A stretch of DNA of 64,000 bases from Centrapalus pauciflorus (taxonomy: Eukaryota > Streptophyta > Magnoliopsida > Asterales > Asteraceae): contig JAANYP010003273.1 in the NCBI GenBank assembly GCA_020465985.1, positions 144,518 through 208,517 of the forward strand. Reading direction: 5' to 3'. The notes below the pieces were generated by a model, which made no database searches, was not told where the DNA came from, and worked only from the letters and a program-made list of their open reading frames with translations. Of the stretch, positions 11,065 through 23,245 are shown piece after piece; the first letter of the stretch is position 1; every line of letters begins with the position of its first letter. The translations under genes and the position numbers were made by a program.

Positions 11065-13192
11065 CATTTGAGGCTGTTTTTGCACGAGTTTAGGACTCGA
11101 TTCTTGCTTGGAAATCATTTTCAAATAACCACCAAGTGTTCTAATACCTGGACCAAGGTTAGTTTGATGTTTTTCCTCTTTTTTTTTCTTGGTTTAAAGC
11201 CCAAAAACGCAGCTTTATGGCTGCTGTGCTGTCGAACGAAAAACAAAAAGAAAAAGGGGGATGTTCGGTTGTTTAAATGGACTGAAATGGATTAGAAATG
11301 GACCTAATCTGATCTTCAAATGTCCTTTAATGTTCTTGTGAGTTTTGACCCGGAAACGAATGCTTAAAGGCTGAAAATTGGACCGGAAGATCGAAGACAG
11401 CAGCAGCCCTCGGCTAAGCTACTGTTCGAGACTTAAAAAGGGTTAAAAACCTGATTGTTAGTTGCTATGTGGCTTACAATTGACCAAAAATTTGCTTGGC
11501 TATGTATTGTGTGAAATGGATATGTTTTGGGACCAAATTAGTGCAATTATAAGTTTTTAAAAGTTTAGAAATGGTCCTTAATACTCTCGGTTTTGGACAG
11601 CCTTTTAGAGCTTTTAAATCTGAATTTTTGCACTTAATTGTTGTTAATCTGATTGATAAATGGTTGGATAGGTAAACGGGACTTGTGTACATGTTTTGTT
11701 ATGCCATTGGACTTGATTTTGAACCTTAAAAAAACTTGGACAGAAGGAATAGAAACGAGGCATGAACAAGTTCGTGAGACATGTTGTTCCAACTATTGGG
11801 CCTAATGGACCTGATTGATGCTCTTTAATGGCCTAAACATGCACCACTTGATCCATTGACTTTGGGACTTAAATTTAAACAGGAAAACACTTGTTTTATT
11901 GTTGTGAACCCTTAGAAACTGAAATGACTTGCATGATCTTGTTGCAATTGAAAATGACCTTGAACGGACCGAAATTGGGCTTGATTAGCCTATAAAAGGA
12001 CAACCATGACTTAACGACCTTGTTATGACGTGAAACTTTATATGTCCACTAAGGACACCAAATGGCTCATGTTTGGCCTTGGTTGTCCCTATGTATCCTG
12101 CCTTGGTTAAGAGGTGGCCTAGAATGGCCTATTCGGCCTAGAAAATTGGCCAAAGGTTTAGGCCATCGCCCTAAAATCTTAACCTACTTGACCTGAGACT
12201 TTAGCTACTGACTTGTGGGACTAAAATATGCCTTTTACCTGAATTTGACCTGCTATGCCTTGCTAGAATCTGAAATGGCCATAATTGCTCTAGTTGAGGC
12301 CTAGAACCGAGGCCGTGACTAGGCTAACAAGGCTAAACACTTAGGAACAGGTGGCCATTACTTGGAAACACACTTGTATTCTAAAATGACCTATTTGACT
12401 AGCTTATGACCTGTTGTGCTTATGTGTGATGTGTTTTTGCCTTGCTTGCCCTATGTTTGGTCTTGAAATAAAGCCATACCTAGGTAAAAACCTAGGGAAC
12501 CATAGGAATCTGCTAAATAAATCAAGTCATACATTGGTACTGACCTAAAGGAGTTCTTATGGACTTATTGGACAAATTATAAGGATAGGCTCACTCTGGG
12601 ACATTAGGAACTACCGCAGACTCGGCAACGAAACATGATAATTAACCTAATTAATACAATTAGGATTATATAGATCATGTGTATGAAATTTTTAATGATA
12701 TGCTAGAATTGGAACTGATCTGCAGGAACTGACCAGTCTGACAGAGTAATCCGGACAGCTTAACTTGCTTAAGCACTATATTGTAATTGCATTGCTCAGG
12801 ACCGCTGTGAGTGACAGATTGCATTACTTACTTGCATATGATTTGGTACTTATTGGTGATTGTTACTGACTTGTATGGAAATATCTGTTGCTGCTTGTTC
12901 CTTGAATACTTAATTGTATGTTAGGAACGTATGATAGACACTGCTGAAACTGGACAACTGCTGCTGCATGTTCCTTAATTACTTTATTGTATGTAAGGAA
13001 CTTACTTTTGACATTGCTGAAATTGGATATCTGATATGCCTTGGACTGCATGCTCACTTTTACATTCTATGTAATTACTTAGCATGCTTGCTGCTTACTT
13101 GTTTGTTGGTACATTTGCATCTGCATACTGCATTAACTGATCTGACCGAATGCGAGATCTCCATTCACAGGAGGGAATTCTGCAGATTTCTT
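11065..13192 (+). repeat. LTR C fragment, plus orientation
   Basis: This stretch is the reverse complement of most of the solo LTR C at 48821-51896. It starts within GTTTTTGCACGAGTTTAGGAC and ends at GGAATTCTGCAGATTTC. Both ends are truncated: the left against the Ulp1 region, the right against LTR A. It contains the segment rich in GGCCTA/TGACCT words. It lacks the 21-bp minisatellite expansion seen in the solo copy. Reading frames inside are short and not conserved between the two copies. Confidence 0.75.
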
Positions 13193-13778
13193 CTTAAGAT
13201 TAATTACAAGGCAATTTGAAAGCCTTCTCTTCAATTCAAGGCAATTTGAAGTTCATGGCCATTTACTTGGGGGATACTAAGGGTTTTGCAAGATACAATG
13301 AACCAAGACACATTCTAGAAGATTCAAGTAGTGAAATGTCAAGAAGGCCCTTTTGATAAGTAGTTTTGCTTATTTGATCGCTTATCGTGATAGTTTTTGT
13401 TACTTATCTAGATGGTTGGTTTTCCATATATTTTCGTCTATAAATAGTGGCCAAAGTTCTCATTTGTAATCATCCTTCATTTGAGTAATATTGTGAGTTT
13501 TTAACTCTTCTTGTTCCTTACGAACTTTTAGAACTTATCAATTGTTCTAGCTTGTGGCGTTCAAAACTTATCAATAAACTTGGTGAGGTGTGGTGTTTTC
13601 TTATACCAAGGTTCTTGCCTCTTTCTAGGAAACGGGTCGCGGTTTCACTATCTATACCAAGGTTCTTGCCTCGTTTATAGGCAACGGGTCGTGGTTCTAT
13701 CCATATATCATACTAACATCCAATAACACGATCGGGCAACTCGTGATCAATCTCATATTCATCAGGTGAGATCACATT
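13193..13778 (+). repeat. LTR A fragment, plus orientation
   Basis: It matches the second half of LTR A (from AAGATTAATTACAAGGC to GTGAGATCACAT), with the TATA box CTATAAATAG at about 13438-13447. The first half and coding tail are absent, and the last CA is missing. It abuts LTR C on the left and inverted gag repeats on the right, so it is a rearrangement product, not a functional LTR. Confidence 0.75.
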
Positions 13779-14500
13779 AAGAACCGTCACCATTGAATGA
13801 GTTCCCAAAGTCATCATTGTGTCCACGATTACTCAAATCCACCATCCGAATGGTTAATTGAACGACCACTTGAACTATCTTTTCCGCCATTCTTGTTCTA
13901 AATCGTGGCTCTAACCCCTTCATTTGTGTGACACCATGCTGCCATGTACACTGGTGGCTATCAATCATACACGTTCGTTATCACACACCTATTTGAATTG
14001 AAAACCTTTTCAACAGTAGCAAGACATTTAATTAACCTTCCTGTATTCAGACTAGCTCCATCAAGTTCTAAGATTTCAATTGTCAATTCGGTTTTCCAAT
14101 AACTGTTGGCATCCCCATGATTCCGTCTAAGCCATTCTAGCACATTCTCTTCGGTGACGAGGTGTCACTATTGAATGAGTTCTCAAAGGTATCCTGGTGC
14201 CCAAGATTAATCAAATCCAACATCTGATTGGTTAATTGAACATCCACTTGGTCTATTTGTCCTTCGTTCATGTTAAAAATCATGGCTAAGTCCCCTTCAT
14301 AGGCATGGCAATTAGACTAGTGGCCATCAATGATACACGTCCGATATCACAAACCTCTTCAATTATAGCCAGACATTCAAACAACCTTCTGGATTCAGAC
14401 TAACTTCATTAGATCCTAGGATTTTAATAGTAAATCCAAATATCCAATCATTATTATCATTCCCCCGATTCCGTTTTAGCTAGTCTACCACAGTTTTTTT
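13779..14500 (-). repeat. Two inverted units of the gag-derived tandem repeat
   Basis: On the minus strand two consecutive units are readable, about 14500-14140 and 14140-13779. Each carries the gag segment seen in the 32-52 kb array: LTIEILELDGASLN, then ATVEKVF, then EPRFRTRMAEKI, VVVQLTIRMVDLSNRGHNDD. Frameshifts and stops interrupt both. They lie between two LTR A fragments of opposite orientation, away from the main array. Confidence 0.7.
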
Positions 14501-14934
14501 TGGACGTGGCAAATGTTCCTTTACTAGGCTTTATTCTTCTTGAAAAGATATGGAAAAGCCTTAGCTTTCATTGGGCTTTTATTTGACTCAAATCGGGCTT
14601 GAAATGAGTGAGTTATGGACAAAACATGGGCTAAGTTTGGGGCTGGCAAATAATCTTTATTCATGGGCAATGTTTAGGTAAATAACCATAACTTGGGCCA
14701 AGAAAACATGGGCTAACCTTGGGCTTCAACTTGTAGCAAAAATAGGAAGCTTGCTTGCTTATTTTGCAAAGACACAAAAGCATTATTTCGGCAAGATTTA
14801 ATCAGTCCATTGGTAGCATCTTGGAACATCTTGGGTTTAGACCTTGTGAAATGGTTTAGACCTTGGATTTAATAAGCCCAATCTTCCACCTTAATGGATC
14901 TTCATCATTTTGACCATTGGATGGCTTCTCATCA
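14501..14934 (-). repeat. 3' LTR (truncated) of family A copy 2
   Basis: On the minus strand it starts TGATGAGAAGCC at 14934 and follows LTR A to the GACGTGGCAAATG region near 14502, where gag repeats begin. The coding tail is still recognisable on the minus strand (DEDPLRWKIG). The promoter half is missing. Confidence 0.75.
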
Positions 14935-15305
14935 CCATTGTATGGGTTCTCATCCGTCCCCCATCTTGAGAGTGATTTGTCCTCAAACCGTCACCTGCAT
15001 CAAAAGGACTTAAATCAGCTATATTAAAGACATCATGAACATTATACTCACCAGGAAGATTAAGTTTGTAAGCATTGTCATTGATTTTCTCAAACACTTG
15101 AATTGGTCCATCTCCTTTAGGCATCAACTTCGACTTCCTCTTGTTGGAAATCGTTCCTTCCTCATATGAAGCCACACCCAATCTCCTAGTTCAGAAGTGA
15201 CCTTTCTTTTTCCCGTGTTTGCTTGTTGTTCATACTTCTCGGTGCGTTCTTCAATGTCGCGTTTAGCCTTCTCATGGATTTGCTTGACAAATTCTATCTG
15301 CTTCC
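14935..15305 (-). pseudogene. Gypsy A copy 2, integrase C-terminal domain
   Basis: The minus strand encodes QIHEKAKRDIEERTEKYEQQ, GDWVWLHMRKERFP (after a shift), then KGDGPIQVFEKINDNAYKLN, LPGEYNVHDVFNIADLSPFD and LRTNHSQDGG. This is the GPF/Y-type C-terminal module of Ty3/gypsy integrase. A frameshift just before LTR A puts the DEDPLRWK tail in another frame. The integrase zinc finger and catalytic core are deleted between this piece and RNase H. Confidence 0.75.
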
Positions 15306-15648
15306 TGCTATCTAAAATTCAAATGCTCATTCAAAAGCAAAGGAGTTTTGCCTTCTCATGGATTTGCTTGACAAAATTAGAGTCAAGAGAAAATAGTAGA
15401 GAGTACCTTTGTGAAAGTGCATCAGCTACAATATTTTCCTTACCTTTCTTGAATCGGATGACATAAGGAAATGTCTCAAGAAACCCTATCTACCTAGCAT
15501 GTCTCTTATTCAACTTTTGTTGCCCCTTTAGAAACTTGAAGGACTCATGATTGGAATGAATTACAAACTCTTCGGCCCACAAATACTGTTGCCAAGTTTT
15601 TAGTGCACGAACCAAGGCATACATCTCTTTGTCATAAGTGGAATAATT
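15306..15648 (-). pseudogene. Gypsy A copy 2, RNase H region (3' part)
   Basis: The minus strand reads YDKEMYALVRALKTWQQYLW, KFLKGQQKLNKRHA, FLETFPYVIRFKKGKENIVA, DALSQRYSL. This is the C-terminal half of Ty3/gypsy RNase H, ending near 15400, followed by a deletion joint to integrase. The gene is cut at 15648 by copia element 1 and resumes at 29127. Confidence 0.8.
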
Positions 15649-16330
15649 TGTTGGTACACCCTGTGTGACGATAGCAGTCTAAGTGATCTAACATTTTGGT
15701 TTAAGTAATATTCAAAGTATTGAGTTTAACGAGTGTTGGATATATATGTTTAACAGTTATTGATTGTATGTTTGAACTTGATGTAACGTATTACAAGAAG
15801 TTCAAACATAAAGTTCAAAGATAAATTCAAGCATAAGATAAAAACATAAGTTTCAATACTAAGTTAATTATACTAAGTTAATTATGTGAAAAAGTAAATT
15901 CGAAATCTCTAAGGACTAGGATTCGAATCTTGGTCAGATTCGAATGAGTCAATTAGGCAGATTCGAATGTACTCACTTAGGCAGATTCGAGAGTGTCAGT
16001 GGGGACAAACTCGAATGGGCCTTGGGCCTGATTCGAGTTTGGCCCATGGCAGACTCGAATTAGCCTCTATAATTAGGGGTAGACTCGAATAATTATAAGA
16101 CTTTTTGCAGAATTCGAGAGAGATTAAGCAAAAGGTGATTTCGAGTTTATCATCAGTGTTAGTGTGGTTTCGGAGAGAATCAATTCGTAGGTGCGTCCGT
16201 CGTAGTTCGAGCAGCTTATTGATAGTCTCCGTGTTCCTAGTGAGAGTTGTTACCGTCTACCCGTTAACGAGGATTCCGCACTCATTGACGGTTCTGCGTC
16301 TAGATAGGTCTGTGTTAGGTAGACCTTAGA
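15649..16330 (+). repeat. 5' LTR of copia element 1
   Basis: It runs from TGTTGGTACACCC to GACCTTAGA (the 3' LTR ends GACCTTACA, so the terminal CA is mutated here). A TATA-like CTCTATAATTAG lies at about 16063-16074. From about 15898 to 16110 there are many ATTCGAAT/CTCGAAT words. It has an extra 14-base tandem copy of ACTAAGTTAATTAT compared with the 3' LTR. Confidence 0.9.
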
Positions 16331-16332
16331 AG

Positions 16333-16344
16333 TGGTATCAGAGC
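16333..16344 (+). promoter_or_regulatory. Primer-binding site of copia element 1
   Basis: TGGTATCAGAGC, two bases after the LTR end, matches the 3' end of plant initiator tRNA-Met. This is the usual primer for minus-strand DNA synthesis in this lineage. Confidence 0.9.
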
Positions 16345-16992
16345 CTACGGGGTGTTCTTAGTGTTCTTCGTGTTCATCTAGATACATCCTAGGTTTCTTG
16401 ACGTGTTGGACGGTTTTTCTCTCAAGTTCGTGTTTTTTGTGTGTTTTTCGAGCTTAGCAAATTGTCATCCGGGAAGTACTTCGTGTTTTTCACGTTTTTG
16501 ATCGAAATCAATATTTTTCGTTGTAAAAATATTGATTTAATCTGCAAAACGTAAAGAAATCGAAGTATTAGCCGTTTTTCGAGTTTGCGGCGCTCGAATC
16601 TGTTAGGCGTAATTAGGGTTTTACTTAGTGTCGAGTCTAACCAAATCCGCTCCTTTCGAGTTTGATACAGAGTGTTTCGAATCTAATTTGAGTTTGTGCT
16701 AAAGTCGATTAGGGTCTCGAGTTTGCTGTCATTCGAGTCTGCTTCGAGTTTAGTCTATACTCGAACAAGGAGCTTCGATTCTATTGAGTGTTCGAGTTTG
16801 TCTTGCCTTCGAGTTTGGAGAATTTCGAATCTGTCATCATGTTCGAAGTTAATTGAATTTCAAAACTTAATTGAATTTAATCCCAAATAAATTTAAACTT
16901 AATTACATTCGAATTTATCTAAAGTCGAAAGAATTAACCTAAATTAGTTTCGAATTAAATTTATTAAGTTCAATTCAATTACTTTTGAAACG
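16345..16992 (+). other. Leader of copia element 1, dense in TCGA motifs
   Basis: This untranslated leader lies between the primer-binding site and the gag start. From about 16550 to 16960, I count about 19 TCGA cores by eye, mostly in the forms TTCGAGTTT and TTCGAATCT. The same style of leader, with different exact copies, is in element 2 (55560-55990). Short frames here are not conserved and I do not call them genes. Confidence 0.7.
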
Positions 16993-19858
16993 ATGTCGAA
17001 TCTGCAAAAGTTTCTGGAAATGGATCAGGAGGTCGGAAAGGCTAATACTCCGCCTAAGCTGATGAAACTCGAAGATTATTATTGGTAGAAAGATCAGTTT
17101 GTCGATTTTGTGCGTTTCAATGACATGCGCATGTGGGTATGTATTGACGAAGGATACATTCCACCTATTTCTGAAGTTGAAGGCCGTCAGAGAGTCTTAT
17201 CATATCAGATGATGAAAGAAGATGATAAGAAACTGTATGAAGCCGAGAACAGAGCTTTCTCGATTATTCGAATGGCTTTGCCTCAGGATATACTACACAC
17301 ATTCCAGACTCAAAAGACATCTAAGGAACTTTGGGAGTCACTGGAAAAGAGGTGTGAGGGTAATCCGAGGGTTCGCAGGAAGCGCATTGAGTTATTGAAA
17401 CAATAGTTTGCTATTTTCAAGGCGTTTAAGGATGAACAGCTGGACGATACCATTACCCGCTTCTATCTTTTGTTGACGGAGCTTGAAAGTCATGGGATTG
17501 AGTATAATGACACCAAAAAGAACAATAAGCTTCTTGATGCCTTACTAGCCAAATGGGCGATGTATGTTGCTATGATTAAGCTTAATGAAGACAAGTATTA
17601 TACCCAATCGTTGGAGGATATAGTGGGAACGTTGCGGGCATATCATTTCGAGCTACTGAAGGCCGAAACGGATTACGAATAAGTCCAAAATCCAACCATG
17701 TATTTTGGAAAATCAACGAAACCTTCAGCCGTAGCTGATCTGAAGACTGCTACAGCGTTTTTCACCGGAGAAACGTCGTCACCAGCGGAGACTGATGACA
17801 CACTGAATAGAGCGTTCTTAGGGTTGGGCAGATCGGAAGAACAGCAACCTCAAGCAGCACAGGCATCAACATCTCAGGGCTACTCGAAGATGCCCAGAGC
17901 GCTAAATCAGCCGAAGAACATTTGAACTTGCTTGCGTCATTTGTGGCCGCGTATGGAAACTACGTTCAGGGGAAGATAAACGATCCTGCTCTCTGGGATG
18001 AAGACTATGATCAGGTAGACCCTGACGATCTTGAGGAGATGGATCTTAAATGGCAACTGGCCATGGTAACCCAACGGGTTAAACGATTCATCAAACGGAC
18101 TGGGAGGAATTTGACTATGAATAATAAGGGGATTGGCTTTGATAAGTCCAAAGTCAAATGCTACAATTGTCAAGGTCTGGGACACTTCGCCAGAGAATGT
18201 CAGAGACCGAAGGTAGATACTTACCAAGGACAGAATCAACATCACGGACAGTTTCAGAATCGGTCTCAATAGAGATACCTTCCGAGTTCATCTTCTGGTC
18301 AAGCTAATCTAGCTGGTCTATTATCGAACATCACATCAGACAGAATACTGGATGGTACATACGACTGGAGCTCACATCCGGAATCTAATGCTAGAGCCTT
18401 CATGGCTGACGTCACGGAGAATGGATGTGAAGGGGAAGAGCAGACCACAAGGGACAGCAGTCCGATGTGGGTGGAGAAGACGAATGATCAGACGCTTCTG
18501 GAGTTTGCCGCTCAAATGGCCAACGTGGAATCCGATAACACAAAGGTTAGTCTGAACTACTCTCTTTTTCATGAATTATGTGTGTTATGTGTTACTTCTA
18601 ACGACATATTAAATCTTGTATTCGAATCACATAAGAACATATCTGCTCAAAATGAGTCTTTAAAATCGGATAATGCTGGCCTAAATGACATCAAGCAAGA
18701 TCTTAAGGACAAACTTAAAGCTGATGCACAAGATGTCATAGTTCTAAAAGACAAACTGAGTGAGCAGTGCGTTAGATTAGAACTGATGTATGAGCATGTA
18801 GAGGCTTTGACCAAAGATCTAAAGACCAAAGAAGTAGAGCTAGCTGAAACTAAGGTGAAGGTAGCAGAGGCTAATAGTAAGCTAGAAAAGTTTAGGAATT
18901 CAAGTCTGAACCTAGGGAAAGTTTTAGATGCTCAACGTCAATCTAAAAAGCCTGTAGGTCTAGGATTTCATGAGATTCCTCCACCTTTAAATGCAAACTA
19001 CGTGCCTCAACCTCAGGAGAAAACTGACAAATCAGTAGACTTAGAGGACATACCTGCACCTATATCTGAGCCTGTAAAAGAAAATACACCTAAGGTGACT
19101 GATACAACCGTCAAGGTTAAGAAAGTCAAATTTGTGTCTTCCTCGAGTGAAGCACCTGCTGAAAAACATAAAAATGATTTTAATGATCAGGACGATGAAC
19201 CAGTCACAATAAATGTTCAAAAAGACCAGGACTCAAATGAGACACCTAAAACTAAGGGCACACACAAGAAGTCCATTGACAAAATGTCCTGCTTTAGATG
19301 TCATGAAAAGGGGCATGTTGCTCCTAACTGTCCGCTTAGGAAAACTGAAGTTACACCTAAGACAGGGAAGCCAACACCAGTTAAGCCCTTATTAAGTGTG
19401 GCGAGCACTAGTAGTTCTCAGAGTACCGAGAAAACTGTGCAGGCCGCACCAAAACAAGTTGTGAAACAAACACCGGTAAAGGTTGGACCAAAGGAAGTGG
19501 TTAGGACTAATTCACCGAATAGAGTCGTAAATCAGTCTAGGTCTGGACCTCAACAACAATATAGGAGCACAACACCTACACTCCGGTTAGGTCACACACT
19601 CCTATTAGGCATCATACACCGGTAAGAGCTCAGGGATCACAATCTGAAATGCAATATAATCGGAATTATTCAAGAGCTTCACAACAAATGCCTACTCAAA
19701 GGCAGAGAGTGAATTTACATCACTCGGCACCACAACAAACTCCTGTTCAATGACCCAAGTCACCTGAAAGGCGAGATGGGTATTTGAAAGAGTTTAAGTA
19801 TGTGGACGAGAATGGTATAACCAAGTCAGTTATGGGTTGGGTTCCCCGTGATAACTAA
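16993..19858 (+). pseudogene. gag: gag of copia element 1 (interrupted)
   Basis: It starts at ATG 16993 (encoding MSNLQKFLEMD) and is collinear with the intact 958-codon gag of element 2. It shows the same order: UBN2-type capsid region, first zinc knuckle CYNCQGLGHFAREC near 18160, a Lys/Glu-rich coiled coil (18600-18900), second zinc knuckle CFRCHEKGHVAPNC near 19290, and a Pro/Ser/Thr-rich tail. Stops include TAG at about 17086-17088 (Trp position), about 17404, TAA at about 17680 and TAG near 18270. Frameshifts occur near 17900 and 19590. It ends at the TAA at 19856-19858, the same codon as in element 2. Confidence 0.88.
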
Positions 19859-19879
19859 CCTATTTTCTTTCATGTGCAG
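19856..19879 (+). promoter_or_regulatory. gag stop with splice-acceptor-like sequence
   Basis: The gag stop TAA is embedded in CTAACC, followed by a pyrimidine-rich tract and GTGCAG, directly before the first pol codons (GAG ATT ACC). This has the layout of a plant 3' splice site: branch point, U-rich tract and CAG. It is preserved in element 2 at 58884-58907. Pol is in the same frame as gag, so stop-codon readthrough is the alternative. Confidence 0.4.
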
Positions 19880-22800
19880 GAGATTACCACAGGTCCAAAC
19901 AACAAGTGGTTCGTCCACAGTGGATGCTCCAGGCACATGACAGGGGAAAGAAGTCTCCTTACAGACTTCAAGGGTGGGAATCGGGGATTTGTATCATTCG
20001 CGGGAAACAAGGGAGGAAACATCACGGGTACCGGAGTGGTCACTAATAGGACGATCAAGTTGGATCAAGTTTATCACGTTGATAAACTGGTTCACAATCT
20101 CATTAGTGTATCTCAAATCTTTGACAAGAAGAATTCAGTGTTGTTCACTGACACTGAGGCGTTAGTGCTAAAACCGGGGTTCAAGATTCCTGAATAGTGG
20201 ATATTGATGCGGGCACCAAGGAAGAATGACTTGTACATGCTTGATATGAACAAGTCGGAGACTTCGATGGGGCCAATCTGTTAATTATCCAAAGCTTCGG
20301 AGACGGAATCAGTGTTGTGGCACAGACGCATGGCACACTTGCACCTAAGAAAAGTGAACTATATAACAAAAAATGGGTTGGTGCAAGGTGTGCCAATGAA
20401 GAGTTTTCAGTTCGAGGACAAGTGTCTACCATGCAAGAAGGGCAAACAACATAAGAAGGCACACAAGTCCAAGACTCAAAATTCCATAACCTCTACATTC
20501 GATTTGTTGCATATGGATCTCTTCGGACCAATCAACAAAAGGAGTATAGGAGGTAGTTGGTATTGTTTGGTTATCACTGACGATTACTCACGATTTTCTT
20601 GGGTTTTCTTTCTAGGTACAAAGGACGAGACGGCTTCCAAGCTCATCGGGTTCTTAGACCAAGTGGAGAATTCCTATGGAACACGGGTTAAAAGGCTTCG
20701 TAGTGATAATGGAACTGAGTTCAAAAACACTGTAATTGGTGTATATTGCCTCTCAAAGGGCATAGTGCATCAATTTAGTGCACCATATGAGCCTCAACAA
20801 AATGGGGTGGCCGAACGTAAAAACAGGACATTGATTGAGGCAGCTAGGACGATGCTTTCGGATTCAAAGCTTCCTACCATGTTTTGGGGGGAGGCAGTGA
20901 ATACCGCATGTCATATTTTAAATCGGGTCCTAACTGTCAAATCTTTGAACAAAACCTATTATGAAATTTTGAATAAACGGCCACCTAATTTAACTGGCTT
21001 CGAACCGTTTGGGGTACCATGTACTTTACTGCGAACAAAACATCAACCTAAGTTTGGTGAAAAGGCTGACGAAGGATATTTCTAAGGTTATGTGCCGAAC
21101 TCACCAAACAAACGGGTTTTTAACAAAACAAATGGTACAGTAGAGATTGTGTATAACATTGAAGTCACAAGTTATACACATGAACCCCAAACATGTCCGG
21201 AATGGATATTTGACTATGATAAATTATTTGAGTCATTTAACATTCATTTGGATGAAAATGCAGGTACAATCGAAAAGGACATGGCGACGTTGCATCTGAA
21301 TGACGAAGGTCATACCTTTCCGAGGACTACATTTCAATCCACATCCGAGCCTACTTCGACTAAAGATGGATCTCCAGAAGATACTGATGAGGCACCTTCA
21401 ACTGAGAATCAGACTCAGGCACCAAATTCCACCTCTGAGGAAAATGTCCACGATGAGGAAAATGTGGAATCTGAGGATGTTCCCCCATTAGGTGAAATAG
21501 GATCTAACTTAGGAGATAATCTAAGAGTAGACGAGATGGAGACCTCTAGGATTAACAAGAACCATCCTATAGAAAGCATCATAGAAAATCCTAACGAGGG
21601 TGTGAGGACTAGGAGTAGTTTATATAACAACACTGTGTTGTTGTCGATGATAAATGACTCCGAGGCATATCATACTTGTCTCTATTCTTGTTTCATCTCG
21701 CAAGTAGAGCCTAAGAATGTGCAAATGACACTAAAGGATAACTCCTGGGTTGAAGCGATGCAGGAAGAACTCTCTCAGTTTAGGAAACTAGAAGTGTGGG
21801 AGTTAGTTCCATTACCTCGAGGGGAAATTGCCATAGGAACCAAATGGGTTTTTAAGTGCAAAAGAGACGATCGGGGTATAGTCACTCGCAACAAGGCTAG
21901 GTTAGTTGTTAAGGGTTTCAACCAAGAGGAGGGAATCGATTACAATGAAGTGTTTGCGCCAGTAGCAAGGCTGGAAGCTATTAGGTTGTTTCTGGCTTTT
22001 GCTTCCTTCAAGGGCTTTAAGGTATATCAACTAGATGTTAAGAGTGCTTTCCTCTATTGGAATGTGAAGGAGCTGGTGTATGTAGAACAGCCTCCCGGAT
22101 TTACAGATCCAAAATATCCTGATAGAGTATATCGCTTAGATACGGCTCTATATGGATTGCATCAAGCACCAAGGGCGTGGTACGAGACTTTATCCAACCA
22201 TTTACTAGAGAACGGGTTTGAAAGGGGTAGGATAGATAGTACGCTGTTCGTTAAAAGAAAGGGAGAACACTTCATCTTGGTACAAGCGTACGTAGATGAT
22301 ATCATTTTTGGATCATCAGACGAACAAATGTGCAAAGATTTCGAGAAGGTGATGAAGTCGAAATTTGAGATGAGTGCAATGGGAGAGTTAACTTTCTTTT
22401 TGGGGTTACAAGTTGACCAGAAGAAGGAAGGTATGTTTATCCATCAGACGAAGTATGTCTATGACATATTGGAACGCTTCGGGATGGAAGGAACGAAACT
22501 GACTGCCCATTTCAGCACGCCGATTCAAGTGAATCACAATCTCTGACCGGGTACTGAAAGTGATCCCGATGTGGATCCGACGTTATATCGGGCCATGATT
22601 GGATCACTTATGTATTTAACTGCTTCAAGACCTGACATCATGTTTGCTGTGTGTATTTGTGCTAGGTTTCAAGCTAATCCGAAGGAGATGCACATGAAAG
22701 CTGTGAAGCGGATTCTACGATACCTCAAGTCGAAACGGAAGCTTGGACTTTGGTATCACGCGGAGGGAGATCTAGACTTGGAGGCATTCACGGATTCTGA

Positions 22801-23245
22801 CTATGGAGGATGCAGCTTGACGCGCAAATCAACAACTGGAGGTTGTCAATTCCTAGGAGGGAGACTGGTTTCCTGGCAATGCAAGAAACAGACGTCGGTA
22901 GCCGTGTCAACGTGCGTGGCCGAGTATGTTGCTGCTGGTAGTTGCTTCTCACAGGTTCTGTGGATACAACAACAATTGCGGGATTACGGTTTGGCTTACA
23001 CTCAAACTCCTATTAGGATAGATAACCAATCTACAATCGCTATAACTAATAATCCAGTTAAACATAGTAAAACAAAGCACATAGACATAAGGCATCATTT
23101 TATTCTTGATTGTGCTGAAAAGAACTTAATCAAATTGGTAATAGTGGCAACGGACGATAATAATGCTGATTTATTTACCAAAGCATTTGATAAGTCACGG
23201 TTTGAATATTTAATTCAACTAAGTGGAATGCGCAACCCAGAGTAA
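19874..23245 (+). pseudogene. pol: pol of copia element 1 (protease, integrase, RT, RNase H)
   Basis: Domains in order: protease with WFVHSGCSRHMTG, where the active-site Asp is His (element 2 keeps DSG); integrase zinc finger (LWHRRMAHLHLRK and CLPCKKGK); integrase core with DLFGPI, RSDNGTEFKN and QQNGVAERKNRTLIEAARTM; RT with KARLVVKGFNQEEGIDY, YQLDVKSAFL and the catalytic AYVDDIIFGS; RNase H with FTDSDYGGC and CVAEYVAA (element 2 has CEAEY, so a catalytic Glu is lost). Stops occur near 20195, 20281, 21084 and 22545. It ends at TAA 23243-23245. It cannot encode a working polyprotein. Confidence 0.92.

Noticed and set aside
11050..11295. 81-codon frame and its minus-strand partner near 11 kb
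   Set aside because: The sequence is part of LTR C, and the frame is not convincingly preserved in the other copy at 50993-51193.
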